Of a DNA stretch of 64,000 nt, positions 35,828 to 46,922 are shown one piece after another. The stretch lies in contig NHZP01000021.1 in the NCBI GenBank assembly GCA_003313425.1, forward strand, positions 558,001 through 622,000. Direction: 5' to 3'. How positions within the stretch are numbered: the stretch's first letter is position 1; each line of letters starts with the position of its first letter. A model generated the notes under the pieces. The model did not search any database, had not been told where the DNA came from, and worked only from the letters and a program-made list of their open reading frames with translations. Position numbers and translations under genes: made by a program. This DNA comes from Pseudopyrenochaeta lycopersici. Taxonomy: Eukaryota > Ascomycota > Dothideomycetes > Pleosporales > Pseudopyrenochaetaceae.

Positions 35828-36076
35828 ATGCATCAGTGAGCTTGCGTGATACTGGCACCAAAAGAGATAGTTGCACGTGACCTCGCTGCCTCACGCGTTC
35901 GGATCGGGACGTCGGCATCGGGAGCTGTACCTTCCGGATCCTAGTATTACTAAAGAAATTTTGGTAAGCCGCGAGTGGCCAAACCATAAATCAGCTATTC
36001 CAATCAAGCACTACAAGATATCTAGAGCTGTGTTTCATTACCATCAGTTCACTGATTTTTGATCACTCCCTAGCAT

Positions 36077-36781
36077 ATGAGAAATATACGGCGCATAGCC
36101 ACCATCGCCCAAGCTCCGCCTCGATTGTCACACACACCGTTCTTGAGGAGAGCCTTCAGATCAGGCATCATCTTACAAGCATCACGGGCCCCAGCGAATA
36201 TGGCATCCACATCTTCAGATCCAGTTCCGTCATGTCCGCCAATCCAAGATACCTCCGTATCGCCAAAAAGCGAAGAAGAGAAGTCATTACCCAAACTTAC
36301 CCCATCTGAGTTCCGGCAATACAATCGAATGGCTGAGCATATGGACTATTTCCACAATCACTTTCGCTCTACTTGGAACACACTGTACGAGGCATGCGAA
36401 TCGCAGAAGCGGCCGAAAGGCATGTCAATAAAGCAGTTCCTTTCCCTCGGCCAGCAATTCTGCCAACACCTGGAGATGCACCACGGCATCGAGGAGCGAC
36501 ACATATTCCCCGTGTTAGCGAAGAAGATGCCGGCTTTCAAGAAAGAGTTGGAACTTTTGACGCAGCATAAGCAAATCCACAAGGGTCTAGATAAGCTGAC
36601 GAAGTATGTAGATCAGTGCAGTGATGGGGAGAGGGAGCTGAGGATGGCTGAGCTAAAAGAAATCCTCGATGGGTTTGGCAAGGTCCTATGGCAGCATCTG
36701 GATGATGAGGTGAAGGAGCTGGGTGCGGAGAACATGCGGAAATACTGGACTTTAGAAGAAATGCGGAGGATGCCTATGTAA
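36077..36781 (+). CDS. Hemerythrin (HHE)-domain protein, possibly mitochondrial
   Basis: 234 aa, single exon, with a four-helix hemerythrin-like domain that typically binds a di-iron centre or haem-derived iron; roles in O2/NO sensing are known for some members. Candidate ligands: His93/His95 in MDYFHNHFRS, His131 and His135 with Glu139 in HLEMHHGIEERHIFPVL, His164/His168 in HKQIHKG, and His207 with Asp/Glu in LWQHLDDEVKELGAENM. The first 40 residues are Arg-rich with no acidic residues (MRNIRRIATIAQAPPRL), like a mitochondrial presequence. An internal ATG at 36200 would give a cytosolic form without it. The actual iron content and function are not predictable. Confidence 0.88.
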   Translation: MRNIRRIATIAQAPPRLSHTPFLRRAFRSGIILQASRAPANMASTSSDPVPSCPPIQDTSVSPKSEEEKSLPKLTPSEFRQYNRMAEHMDYFHNHFRSTWNTLYEACESQKRPKGMSIKQFLSLGQQFCQHLEMHHGIEERHIFPVLAKKMPAFKKELELLTQHKQIHKGLDKLTKYVDQCSDGERELRMAELKEILDGFGKVLWQHLDDEVKELGAENMRKYWTLEEMRRMPM

Positions 36782-37392
36782 AGTTGTGAAAAGATAGATA
36801 ATCATAGAAACCCAGTCACAGAATCAAAGATCATTTATGACCCCAAAATCGGAATGGGCAATCAGATGTTCTGTAAAATTACTCAGACGCTACAGTTCTT
36901 CACTCAGTAGATTCCAACAAGGGCTCTTGTAAAGCCCGCATGACAAGCAAAGAATTAACATCTACTTTAGTTGCGCCCATGCTAATACGGAAAGCAACAA
37001 CTGTCGAAACACATCAGCGGTGGATCGAGTCAGTAGCGCGACGCGGTAAGGCGTTTTGAAACATTACTACCAAACCCTGAGGCAACTCCGAAAATCCCTA
37101 GGATTGTAAAATCGTTTCGAGATATTTCGCCTGTTTGTAGACTCTCCGGGAGGGGAGCCGGGGAAAATGGGCAAGTATGGCTCAAGCATGTGGAGTGAAG
37201 ATCAAATGCTGCAACAAGGCTGCGAATAAGGAATGATGGAGAACGGATGTTTGCTTGTGAATTACTGTGTATACAATCCAAATTGAGGTGTTCATTATTG
37301 GTATTAGCATTATTCTCTCCCTCACAAGCCACTCCCACAAGTGCATGTTTTCTACCTCCCACCTAACGCCTTATGTACAGCAAGTCATTGCT
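36782..37392. other. Convergent 3' region hemerythrin gene / DUF3112 gene
   Basis: 611 bp between convergent stops, AT-rich, without a convincing frame or RNA gene. Expected to carry both 3' UTRs. Confidence 0.5.
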
Positions 37393-38997
37393 TCATTTCT
37401 TTACCTCCAATCCAATCATGCTTCTTTTCTTCAAGCTCAAGAATCTCCTCGGACTCCTGTACTCCCAATCAATCTGCGGCGTCCAATTCCCATCGTTCAT
37501 TGTGTCTGGGAGGCTTGGCGCAACCACGGTGTGCGTGCTATATGTCGACTCGGCGCGGCCCTTCGTAGAGTTCTCACTGAACGTTGACTTGGTTGGGCCT
37601 TTTTCGGATTCTAAGCTGAATGTAGACTTGGTAGGGCTAGGAAGTCTTTCCCACGGTCCACCGAGGCGTTTAATGATACGCGCTTGCTCGGATTCACGCC
37701 AAATGCGTTTTTGCTCTGGAGTTGCTACGGTACTAGAGGGTCTTGTGAAAAGTTGAGTCAGACGCTTCGAGAGGTGAGATGGCCCTTGTTGATTCAGTGG
37801 TGAGTCTCTGGTAGGGACAGTGTGCGGTGCCTGTGCTTTTTCAATGTCGATGTTTGGATCTGCAGTGGTACTGATGTCGTCGTTGTAGACGGCACTGGCC
37901 TTCGTTCCATCGACATGGTCGTTATTGGATACGGCCGTAGGCCAAGAGACCTGTATTTTTACATGATATGTATTCTGTGATCCAGAATAGGAACCCGGTC
38001 CCTTTGCACCGTTGGGAATATGCCATCGCTGATCTACTCGCAAGATGGCGTACATTAACACCGTTTGAACTTCTACCAGAAAGTTGAACACATAGAACGG
38101 GCCTTTTGCGAGATACCCAGGCAGCGGTTGCGTCCGTGGAATTGGAGTTTGCCAGGTAGCGCCGCAGCGATACCATGCACCAAGCGAGAGAAGGGTAGTG
38201 CTAATGAGCAATGCAATGACTTTAGTACGTAGACGACCGGTACCAAACCGATCCAGTGGGGAGTAAGGGATCAAACAGGAAAGAATCGCGAGAGGCAGAG
38301 GGATTGTGGTGATTACGGCCAGGAATGTCGAGCCATAGAGTTGAAGTGAGCGGTCTATGGCTCTTATTCTTAGGTCAATAGTATAAAATGACTGAACGGT
38401 AGCCGTGATGACAGCAGCCAATGTTAAGCCAGTGAGTCCATATAGGAGCCTGAATGCAATGGAGAATGCAGGATGCCAGCCAAAGGATGGATGAGTCGAT
38501 CGGACGAGACGCGTAACGAAGATAAGATTGATGAAGAAAAGAATGGGCACTCCTGCTGCGACGAAGATCTGCGCGACCATAGCGAGCCGCACATTGTTTG
38601 GAACGCATACGGATGCGATTCGCAGAACTGACGTTATTATTCGCGACATGCAAAAAACTGGTGTGACTATCAGTAAACTGTTGGTATGCCGGGATGGTAC
38701 TATACAAACAAAAGATGAACAAATTGGGCAGAAATTTATGGCCTCTCGCTCTGTTGCTCTGGAAGATCTTCATGTGAACGATCCCACCGATCAGGAAGAA
38801 GAAGAGAAAGATGGATTGGGCGGGAATGTCAATGCGCTTCACTGGAGGACCACCCAATGCCCATACCATTGGTGGGTACGGCGGGCCTTTGTGAACCTTT
38901 ATGATGTTAGATTAGAGATTTCCTTGCAACACATATGTGGTTGATGATAAAGAGCAGGTCGAAATGGCACGAGGTTACTCACGAGTTGGAGTGGCAT
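37393..38997 (-). CDS. Seven-TM DUF3112 protein (family C-like GPCR of fungi)
   Basis: Membrane protein of the fungal DUF3112 family, often annotated as family C-like G-protein-coupled receptor. Exons 38997-38983 (15 nt, MPLQL), 38896-38710 and 38657-37393 give 488 aa; introns are 86 and 52 nt. The spliced N-terminus reads VHKGPPYPPMVWALGGPP, then SIFLFFFLIGGIVHMKIFQ, NRARGHKFL and, across the second junction, FFFCMSRIITSVLRIA, all family blocks. Seven hydrophobic segments lie within residues 30-285. The ~200-residue cytoplasmic tail contains two close copies of GPTKSTFS-type sequence and an acidic/Pro end (NWTPQIDWEYRSPRRFL). Ligand and coupling are unknown. The 15-nt first exon is the least certain part. 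Confidence 0.82.
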
Positions 38998-40080
38998 TTC
39001 GCTTTGAGATGCCGTTACGCTGATATCTCCAGTACCGAAAGGTCTATGAGGTTTCTCTCTAGATTATAGGCCTAAATGAACTTTTTCAGTGCTCGAAAGT
39101 ATGTTGTGCAAAGTATGAGATCAAATGTGCCTACCCAGCAGCAGCAACGTCGAACATTGGGCTGAAGCACGCCATATATATTTCGCTGCGCGATAACTAT
39201 AGGCACGACCAGCATCACAGCTCCGTCGGTTTGAACTGCCGACGGAAAGATCGTGTTTGTTTGGACACTCCGATACACGAAGCCGATGTTTGAAGGAGGT
39301 GTTGCTGGCGTCTTAGTCGCGAGATATTTGAGACGCCCGTCACTACGCTACTTTTAGCTTTGCCCCCTCCCCCCTCAAGTAGAACGTCGCATAACGGCGG
39401 GGGCCCGAATGTTACAATGCTTAACCATTTCCTGCTAACAGATTATACGGGTCCTTCCTGCCTCAATAATTCCACCTGAATTACTGGTTGGGCGAAACTT
39501 GTTCGGCATCGAATGCGAGGCGGCATTGGTTGGTAACATTCAAGAGTGATCACCGAAACACGGTACAAAATGAAAGAAGATTTGAACTATATGGATTCAA
39601 AATGCTCTTGAATGTTGCCGTGCTAGTGATGAACGTTCCGAAGACTGGTGAAATAAGCTCCCGTTCTGAAAAATGTGTATATGACTACTGAAGTCCATCT
39701 CAGTCTCCTCAATCGACCTTGGATCAACTCGATACTTCTCAAGCGTAAAGTGTCATTCTGAATGTGACATTGTCAAAACCCCTTTGAGATACCGTTTTGC
39801 TCAACATCTGTTGTGAAACATACAGCCTCAATCCATTGCAATGTGCCGCTACCCACGTCCGTCATTGACGCTTCGGTCATATACACAACATTGTGGTGCT
39901 GAATGGAATCCGCAAAGCAAATAGTATTGATAACGATAATGGAGGTTTGTACCAACGATAGAGTACGGGCGCCGTAATCGTCCATAGGCTACTTCTCCGT
40001 TCGTAGTCTAGCAGGAGTTTGACAGATTTCAGGGTCAAAATCCCTATACGAGGGATGGAGGCAGTGTACCTTGAAATAAT
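38998..40080. other. Gene-free region between DUF3112 gene and 349-aa gene
   Basis: 1.08 kb. Frames of up to 70 codons exist on both strands without family character. It should hold the DUF3112 promoter and the 3' end of the 349-aa gene. Nothing more supported. Confidence 0.45.
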
Positions 40081-41237
40081 TCATGGATATTGATCCTTGA
40101 CTATTTTGGCTGCAGGCACAGGAAGGAAACCATTTGCTAAAACGAGCCTTGTCCGTACCGCAGCCTTCTTCCTCCCCGTCAGAGGACGACTGCTTTGTTG
40201 ATTAAACTGTTTCTTTAAAGTAAATCCTATTTCTGAACCCGCAAAACCATCACAATAGTCTCGAAATGGTTTCGGTTTCTGTCTGTCGTTGTAAGATGCA
40301 AGAATCTGGCGATTGGTACTTGATGGACTCTTGATACGTTTAGCATGAGGACAATCAATATTTCGAGGCTTCATGGCTATTGAAGACGACACAAGTTTCT
40401 TTTGCATTGCAATGATGCCATGATCTGATAGCTGAGGGAATCTCAGTATTGCGACGGCTATCGTGCTGCGCAATACGTACCACCACAAGTGATTTATTTT
40501 TCATTGATATGGCGGCCTGGCTGTCATTGTCATCTATAGGGTCAATATTTGGATTGTGGGGCGCAAAATTGCCATCTGTATCCTATATTTACGCGTTAGT
40601 CAATCATATTGTAGTGGTAATTGGAGAAGAAGTTCCTCACGGCCATTTCTGGAAGGCCATCTTGGGTGGTGGTTCTTGTCAAAGCGAGTTTGGTTATAGG
40701 GATGCCTTTTTCCCTCGTGCGTGGGCATCCAAGAGAGTTACTTGATGCTTTCACGTATGAGTTTTCCGGTTTTTTCCGACTTGGTCGGACGGGTGGCAGT
40801 TCTGGACGCTCAACTGCGCTGGGAGCGACTTGAGCGCCAACACCACTAACCACATGTGTGGAGCAAAGCGCCGGTGTGGAGAAGAGGGAAACATCGTAAG
40901 CAGGCTTTTCATATGCGGCAAGCCCTCGCATTTGGTTGGCGCCAGTCTGGAGGACTTCAAAGCGCTCTTGAGCTTCCGTTAGGTCGAGACCAGTAACCAG
41001 GCCCGAATGACTCGAATTACTAGGATTGGGTGTCGCAAATCCAGGGGCCTTCTCCAATGAGACTGAACCTTGTGTAATGAGGTCAGAGGAATTTGGGTAA
41101 CAATTATGTGATTGTTTGTTAGTTGTTCGAACGCACCGTCTGAACCGTGAGGGACGCTGCGGCATTCCTTTTTCCACAGCTCGAAGAAACGACTGCAGCC
41201 GAAGGTGGTTACCCGCGAAGTTAGCATCATAAGCCAT
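40081..41237 (-). CDS. Hypothetical 349-aa protein, no recognised domain
   Basis: Three exons, 41237-40641, 40582-40481 and 40431-40081; introns 58 and 49 nt with GTGAGG/TAG and GTACGT/CAG ends, a CTAAC branch in the first, both phase 0. That three exons join in frame across canonical sites is the main support. The protein starts MAYDANFAGNHLRLQSFLRA and is Ser/Asn/Lys-rich. It has a helical patch DLTEAQERFEVLQTGANQM, an acidic patch in exon 2 (NPNIDPIDDNDSQ) and a basic C-terminus (RPLTGRKKAAVRTRLVLANG). I recognise no family. It may be lineage-specific. It is divergent from the TRP channel gene with 236 bp between starts. Confidence 0.5.
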
Positions 41238-41473
41238 GGTCAATAAATGAGAAATATGTGATCAAAGCGACATCAAGCCGTTCTAGATTTTCACGAGACT
41301 GGCGAGCTATGGTGAGTATCGTCAAGTCCTATATAGGAAAGAGCCCTGAGTGCCAAGGAAGCTATGACGCGCTTTTCGGAGCTCAGCGACACCTCCGCTC
41401 CACCATTGCGCGCTACTATGTTGGCCAACGCGTTGCGATCTCTGCAGGCTTGCCTGGCTGGAATTGACCTACA

Positions 41474-44400
41474 ATGCATCAAAGAGAAGCATCCACTATG
41501 TCGCTGCCCCCGACGCCAAGGTGGCCCTCTGATGAAGCTGGAGTGCCCGATATAGATGGTAGCGAGTGTTTCGGAGAGCTGGTCGACAAGCTAAGCCAGT
41601 TGGTATACCCATTGCGCAGTAATGCATCTTTCTGATTAGCGCTAGATATATAGAACGTACCATCAGGCTGCCTCATACCTTCGAGGATCTGCGTCGAAGC
41701 CAGCAGGGGCGAGCATTGCAACCGTTCATCCACTACCTCTCGACTCAGATTCACCATCCCGCTCTTGTATCCGCCCTTCTGTACGTTGGTTCGATCAATT
41801 CGCGGTTCAGATACTATGATAGAATATAAGAGGCACTGACTTGGAGGATAGTGCTTTGAAGGGACATTTCACAGCCTTGGAAGAGGCCAGTGATGAACCA
41901 GGTGTTAACGAAGCCAGAGGATTCGCTTGCGAATTCGTCGCCTGGCAATTTCTGAATTCGTTGACGGATAGAGACATCATTGACTTTCTCCTTGTTGAGC
42001 TACCTCCTATAGCCACTCCAAACAGTCAGGGTGCAGAAGATGCGCAGCTTCCTCGTGCAAATGGCCACGATGCCCCTGACCCAAGCGAACAAACCCCCCT
42101 TTTGAACGCTACGAATAGCGACTACTTCGGTCATGGGAATGAGACCGCCGCAGGTGCTCGTTTTGGTTCACTAACATCGCAATGTGAAAACCTCAGTGCA
42201 CTCGTTCGTGAACCCCGATGTACAAGAATATTTGGGAAACTGGAACTGACTCGGGGTACGCAAAATAGGAAATCGCATCCGTCTCTGGTGCGAAGAAGTT
42301 TCTAAGTCAACGCCCTATCCAGAAGATCATTAATGGCCTATGGCGCGGCGATATTGTGTTCTGGGAGACCCTCAGCGTCAACTCGATCAAGAAGCCCAGA
42401 AAATACAATCGAAGACAAGCGGACCCCTTCTCACGTCTGCGTGTTCCCCTGTATCTGAAGGTCTTTGAGACGCTTTTCTTCGCCGTGTTTCTTGCGTTAT
42501 ATTATGCGGTTCTCGTGCACCGTGACTTCACTCGAGTTACAGTTTCCGAGATCCTGCTCTATGTATGGATTGCTAGTTTCGCATACGACGAATTTGCAGA
42601 TTGGGTCGATGCAGGTCAGACAAGCTTTTACGCATCAGACTTTTGGTAAAACCCAGCTTTCCCATATCGCAGTCGGCGGAAGCTAACAATGCTAGGTGGA
42701 CATGGGACATAAGTATTGTGGTCGTTGGCATGATATTCTGTGCGCTCAGTAAGACTTACTTGTAGCGTTGCGATGGCTGGTTTAACGTTGTGTTAGGAAT
42801 CGTTGGGCTAACCACGTCCTCTGTGGACACTATTGATCTAGCGTATGACGTGCTGGGTTTAGAAGCTCTTTTCCTTGTACCACGCATCTTCTCTCTTCTG
42901 AGCTTGAACCGTTACTTTGGCACTCTCATACCTTGTCTGAAGGAGATGGTCAGTAGGAACAACTGTAAGGAATTTTATGAGGCTCACTCGGTCACAGACA
43001 AAGGACTTCATCAAGTTTCTATCGCTTGTTGTCATTCTATACCTGGGTAGCTCATCAGTTATCGCCCCCACATTAGCTGCTAGCTAACTTTTGTGTCTTC
43101 TAGGATTTCTAACTACCTTCGTGTTGCTGGCTCGGGACAAGTTCAAACCAAAAGAAATGGTATGTCATCTCAGTCATGATGCGACTCGTTTGCTGACGCC
43201 TTCATCATAGAGTTGGATTTTGATCAAAGTCTTCTTTGGGTTCGTAAGAATGTGTTTTGCTTGTACTTGGCCGGCTAATAGTGTCTATAGCTCCAGCTAT
43301 CTTGGCTTCGGTAAGATAAATTTCCTGAGCGACAAGACCAAACGCACTGCTTTTCACAGAAACTGACAAAAATAACCTACAGATATTGCTAAAGAGATGT
43401 ATGAGAACTTTTACATTAGTCTTCACTACCCACTAATGCTGCTGCTAGTTCGCCCTTTTTCGGTCCACCGGTCATGGTAAGGATAATTCGGCCTTCGCAT
43501 GAACGTACAGTCTGCTGACTGGAGCTATAGTTAATCTTCGTTAGCTTGACAAATATCCTGCTTATTACCAGCTTGATTTCTTTGTTGAGCAATTCCTTGA
43601 GCAAGGTACGTGTGTTTCAGGAACACCTTTCGTTGGCTGTCATTGCTCCATTTTGAATTGTCGCCTGCAAGTTCATGCAGGCCAAGCACAACGCCTCACG
43701 CAAAACTACGCCGCATCGTCGCCAACAGCATCCTCTGATATCATCACATCGCATACATCACCTGCAATTCACCCGGCTGTTGCTTCGGGAAGTGATACGA
43801 TCCATTTCCTGTTGGGCTTGCGAACCCATTCCGGTGCAGTGACGGGCTTCAGTCTCCCCGTGTCTGACTACAATGGGCACCCTATGGCTCATTAGATGTC
43901 ATCATACCACTTTTGAAAAAATTATCGCTAATGATGAATTAGGTCTTGGATCACGCCCGCGGTAGGTGGTATCCATAGAGCTACCTATGAGGCATCTACT
44001 AATTTTACATTCAACCTTAGATGAGTACCTCTTCATGTAAGTGCTCAGTGTGTGAGGCGTTTTTGCTCCGTCATTGACCGCAGCAATGATACAGTTATTC
44101 AGTTTATGTCCTCGAAGCATCAAGCTCGAATCGTCTAACATATTTTCTCCCTCCATTGGTCAGTTCGCCTTTCGTTACTATTTTCGGGTGTTTGAGCCAG
44201 GCATTTAGCGCCGGGCCGTCCGAAGAGGCCGGCCAACATAGCCTCCATGAGCCGATCGGGAGAATAGTCTTAGAACCAACCGCTAAATAGCCAGCTGTTC
44301 TTATGGTGAAAGTAGCTTCGTTGTGTGGGTCGGTCATGACATTGCCACAGTAGATGTGGCAAGCGTGATTCTGACACCTGAGGCTCCCTTCATGCCAAAC

Positions 44401-44917
44401 AGGCTGCAAGGCTTATAGATCCTCAGCCAAACAAGCCCGAATAGCGGTTGCGTTCATGATTGCAAGGCTGATAGACTTCCAGAACCTCATTCCACTCTGT
44501 ATCCGACCCTTTCGGTTAGTTTTGCCTTCAGAGCGGCTAAGGAGCGCCCGAATCGTGCTACTCAAGGCTACACATCTTCCCTTCGTAGGGGCAATCTGGG
44601 CTTACGAGCAGCTTGCCGATGCTCGCAAGCGCGAGCCAATGCAATTGTCTTTCAGTGGACCCCAGACGCCTGTGCCGTCCAAAAGGCCTCCCCGGTTACC
44701 CGTCAACTCACCACGCCTTCTGATGGCAGATGCGCAAGCGGCACCGAACACACCAGGGAGAGTACACCATGCAAATCGGCCTCACGCCAACACGGGACCA
44801 TCGGAGTCCGATGACCAGTTGAAGACATTGGTTCTTAGGCTCACAACGCAAGTGGAAGAGCTCACTGTCATGGTTTCGAGGCTTCAGGAGCAGCGTGAAG
44901 CGAGCGTGGCCGCTTGA
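41474..44917 (+). CDS. yvc1: Yvc1-type TRP cation channel, 17 exons
   Basis: Fungal TRP channel, by family a vacuolar Ca2+ release channel. Exons: 41474-41618, 41654-41780, 41852-42203, 42269-42645, 42696-42748, 42797-42948, 42998-43046, 43104-43159, 43211-43239, 43291-43310, 43383-43398, 43449-43476, 43531-43605, 43943-43961, 44021-44036, 44095-44158, 44483-44917; 670 aa. Each junction keeps frame and restores family sequence, e.g. SWILIKVFFG/SSYLGF/DIAKE/ISPFFGPPVM and SLSK/VLDHAR/DEYLF/IYSVYVLEA. TM segments start near VPLYLKVFETLFFAVFLALY; the pore region is FFGSSYLGFDIAKE. The C-terminus has a coiled coil (QLKTLVLRLTTQVEELTVMV). Intron 1 as drawn is only 35 nt, so that junction is doubtful. 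Start could also be the ATG at 41498. Confidence 0.87.
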
Positions 44918-45764
44918 GGCCGGCGCTTCCAGCCGTCCGGGGAGTATAGGCATATACTGCTAACAGCGAGGACTGCAAGGCCGGGTAAAGCTCTGGTAGA
45001 TCTTGTTTATTCTTCGCAAAAGGGTATTGGAATAGGCGCGCGTGCTAACGGGGTGTTGGTGTCTCACAGGGTCGATAGCGTCCAAGCTAGCAAATGAATC
45101 AAAAGATTGACGGCATCTGAACATCAGCGCGGCCAAACGTCTGCGCCCGGACTGGGCATAGTCGTTAAGCGCACGTCCTTCGCAGCAGGGATACAACCGC
45201 TGTCACCATCCTCCTTGCGCCTCGAGCTGCGGCCGGTGCAAAGCTGATTTGTGTTCGGCCCGCTTAGGCCCTACCCGACGGAGTGGAACTCCCTGGCTTA
45301 AGCCACCATCCCCTTGTGCAGGGGTTTGCCTGCACAAGTTCCCTGCACTGCTACTCTTGCGTACACCCCTCCTCTTTCACCTTTCGTCCCTCCGCGACAC
45401 ACGGCCCCAGCCCCATGCAGCTAACAGGCGCCTGCCGCCTACGCGGCTCGAGCTCACCATGTTCATGCTTTCCCTGTCTAGCACAATTTCGGAGTCTGCC
45501 TCACCCTCAAAAGCCCACTGTTCGAACATGCGCTTCGAGAAGGCACTGCCGCAGCCCTGCTAATCGATTTGTAGCCTTGGATCTCGTAAGGCTGCTTGCA
45601 CTGCATTGTTCAGATATATTTCCGTCTTGGAACGCTCTGCAGCTTCTATCGTTATTCATTGTCTATCCATCCTTGTTGGTTCTCTCTCCTTGTCTTCATA
45701 CTTCACCAACTTGAACTCTTTGTACCTTGTTTTCAAAGGCGCCTCCAGATATTCTTCTCTCATC
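44918..45764. promoter_or_regulatory. Promoter/leader region of C2H2 gene with a candidate uORF
   Basis: 847 bp from the TRP channel stop to the C2H2 start, both plus strand. A 34-codon uORF at 45459-45563 begins in a good context (CTCACCATGT) and ends 201 nt before the main ATG. CT-rich tracts follow (about 45660-45700). Translational control by the uORF is inferred only. Confidence 0.4.
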
Positions 45765-46922
45765 ATGTTGTTGTATGCGGACCAGCCTACACCTCCATTC
45801 AACTCCCCCTACCAACAGCACGCAACGAAACCGAACTCGCTACTTGAATCGCCATATCCTTCGCCAGTGCGACTCGAATCTCGGTCAAAGTATCCGCACG
45901 GTCTCGGAATTTACGAGTACCAGCAGCCTTTGTCAACTGGTCTACCTCCATCACCTCAGCAGTCCGAAGTCTGGGGTGGTCAGTTCCCCACTGGCGCCTC
46001 TCCGCTCATGACCGAAACCATCGCAGACCCCTGGACTTCAGGAGCGTTCGATCACCCAGTTTCCCGATCACCTCTCCCGTGGACATCTGCACAGACGTCT
46101 CCTCGATCTTCAATGTCATCATACACTCGTGAGATGTCTGTGTTTTCCCACGAAGGCTCAGAGCAAGCTTTTCCTGTGGTAAAAGTTGAAAGTTCGGGCT
46201 GGGGCTCTGAAGTGCACTTCAGTACAGGCGGATCAAATGACATGAACAATAATATTTCATCCTCAAGAGGACCCCCACTTACGGTCGCTCCTGAGCGGCT
46301 CAACGCTGGCCTCTTTTCATACGACAATGCATATGCTTCTTCTCCTATGCCTAGATACGAACCGGCATCCGTGTTCGACTACGACGGACCGAAATTTGAG
46401 CGAGCACCTTCAGAAGAGAGTCTTAATAGCTTACATTCCAGAGGCCGCTCCACGTACCCTACTACAAGCGGAGTCCGAGAACGCACCCGCAATCGACGAC
46501 ACACAGACCCTGCTAATGCTGCATACCGCTGTCAACTTTGTCCTGACAAGGGGTTCGCAAGGAGATATAACTACAATCAGCATATGCTGACTCATGACTC
46601 TTATCGAAAGAAGGATAATATATGTACATTCCCTGGCTGTGGGAAAGAGTTTGTTCGCAAAACAGACCTGGCACGTCACGACCAAAGCGTACATCAGAGG
46701 GCGAAGCCATTCAAATGTGCGAGGTGCCCTTCTGCTTTCTCTCGCAAAGACACACTGCGCAGGTAAGCACCAGTTATTCCATCTGTTCGTTGCCGGACTT
46801 ACTGACTGTTGTACAGACATGAGGAAGACGGATGTCCTCGACGTAATCAAATACCAGTCACGGACCCTCACATGCTCTCACAGATGCGGAATGATGGGTA
46901 TCCAGGGGGTCTTGGGCTCTAG
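45765..46922 (+). CDS. C2H2 zinc-finger transcription factor
   Basis: 367 aa in two exons, 45765-46762 and 46817-46922 (54-nt intron splitting an Arg codon in the third finger). The N-terminal ~270 residues are Ser/Pro/Tyr-rich and probably disordered. Three C-terminal fingers: YRCQLCPDKGF...QHMLTH, NICTFPGCGKEF...HDQSVH and FKCARCPSAFSRKDTLRRHEEDGC. The third ends with Cys in the second His position (C2HC type). After it comes PRRNQIPVTDPHMLSQM and a short Gly-rich end. Linkers are basic, as usual for DNA binding. I do not recognise a named orthologue. Next comes a 6.7-kb gene-poor stretch. Confidence 0.85.

Noticed and set aside
41479..41757. 92-codon minus-strand frame opposite the TRP 5' exons, at first suspected to be an inverted piece of the channel gene
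   Set aside because: The plus strand of the same interval reads the genuine family sequence (CFGELVDKLSQLVYPLR, then HTFEDLRRSQQG and HHPALVSALLALKGHFT), so the minus frame is only its shadow.
43653..43895. 80-codon plus-strand frame inside TRP intron 13
   Set aside because: It is out of register with the channel, and removing it by splicing restores SLSK/VLDHAR.
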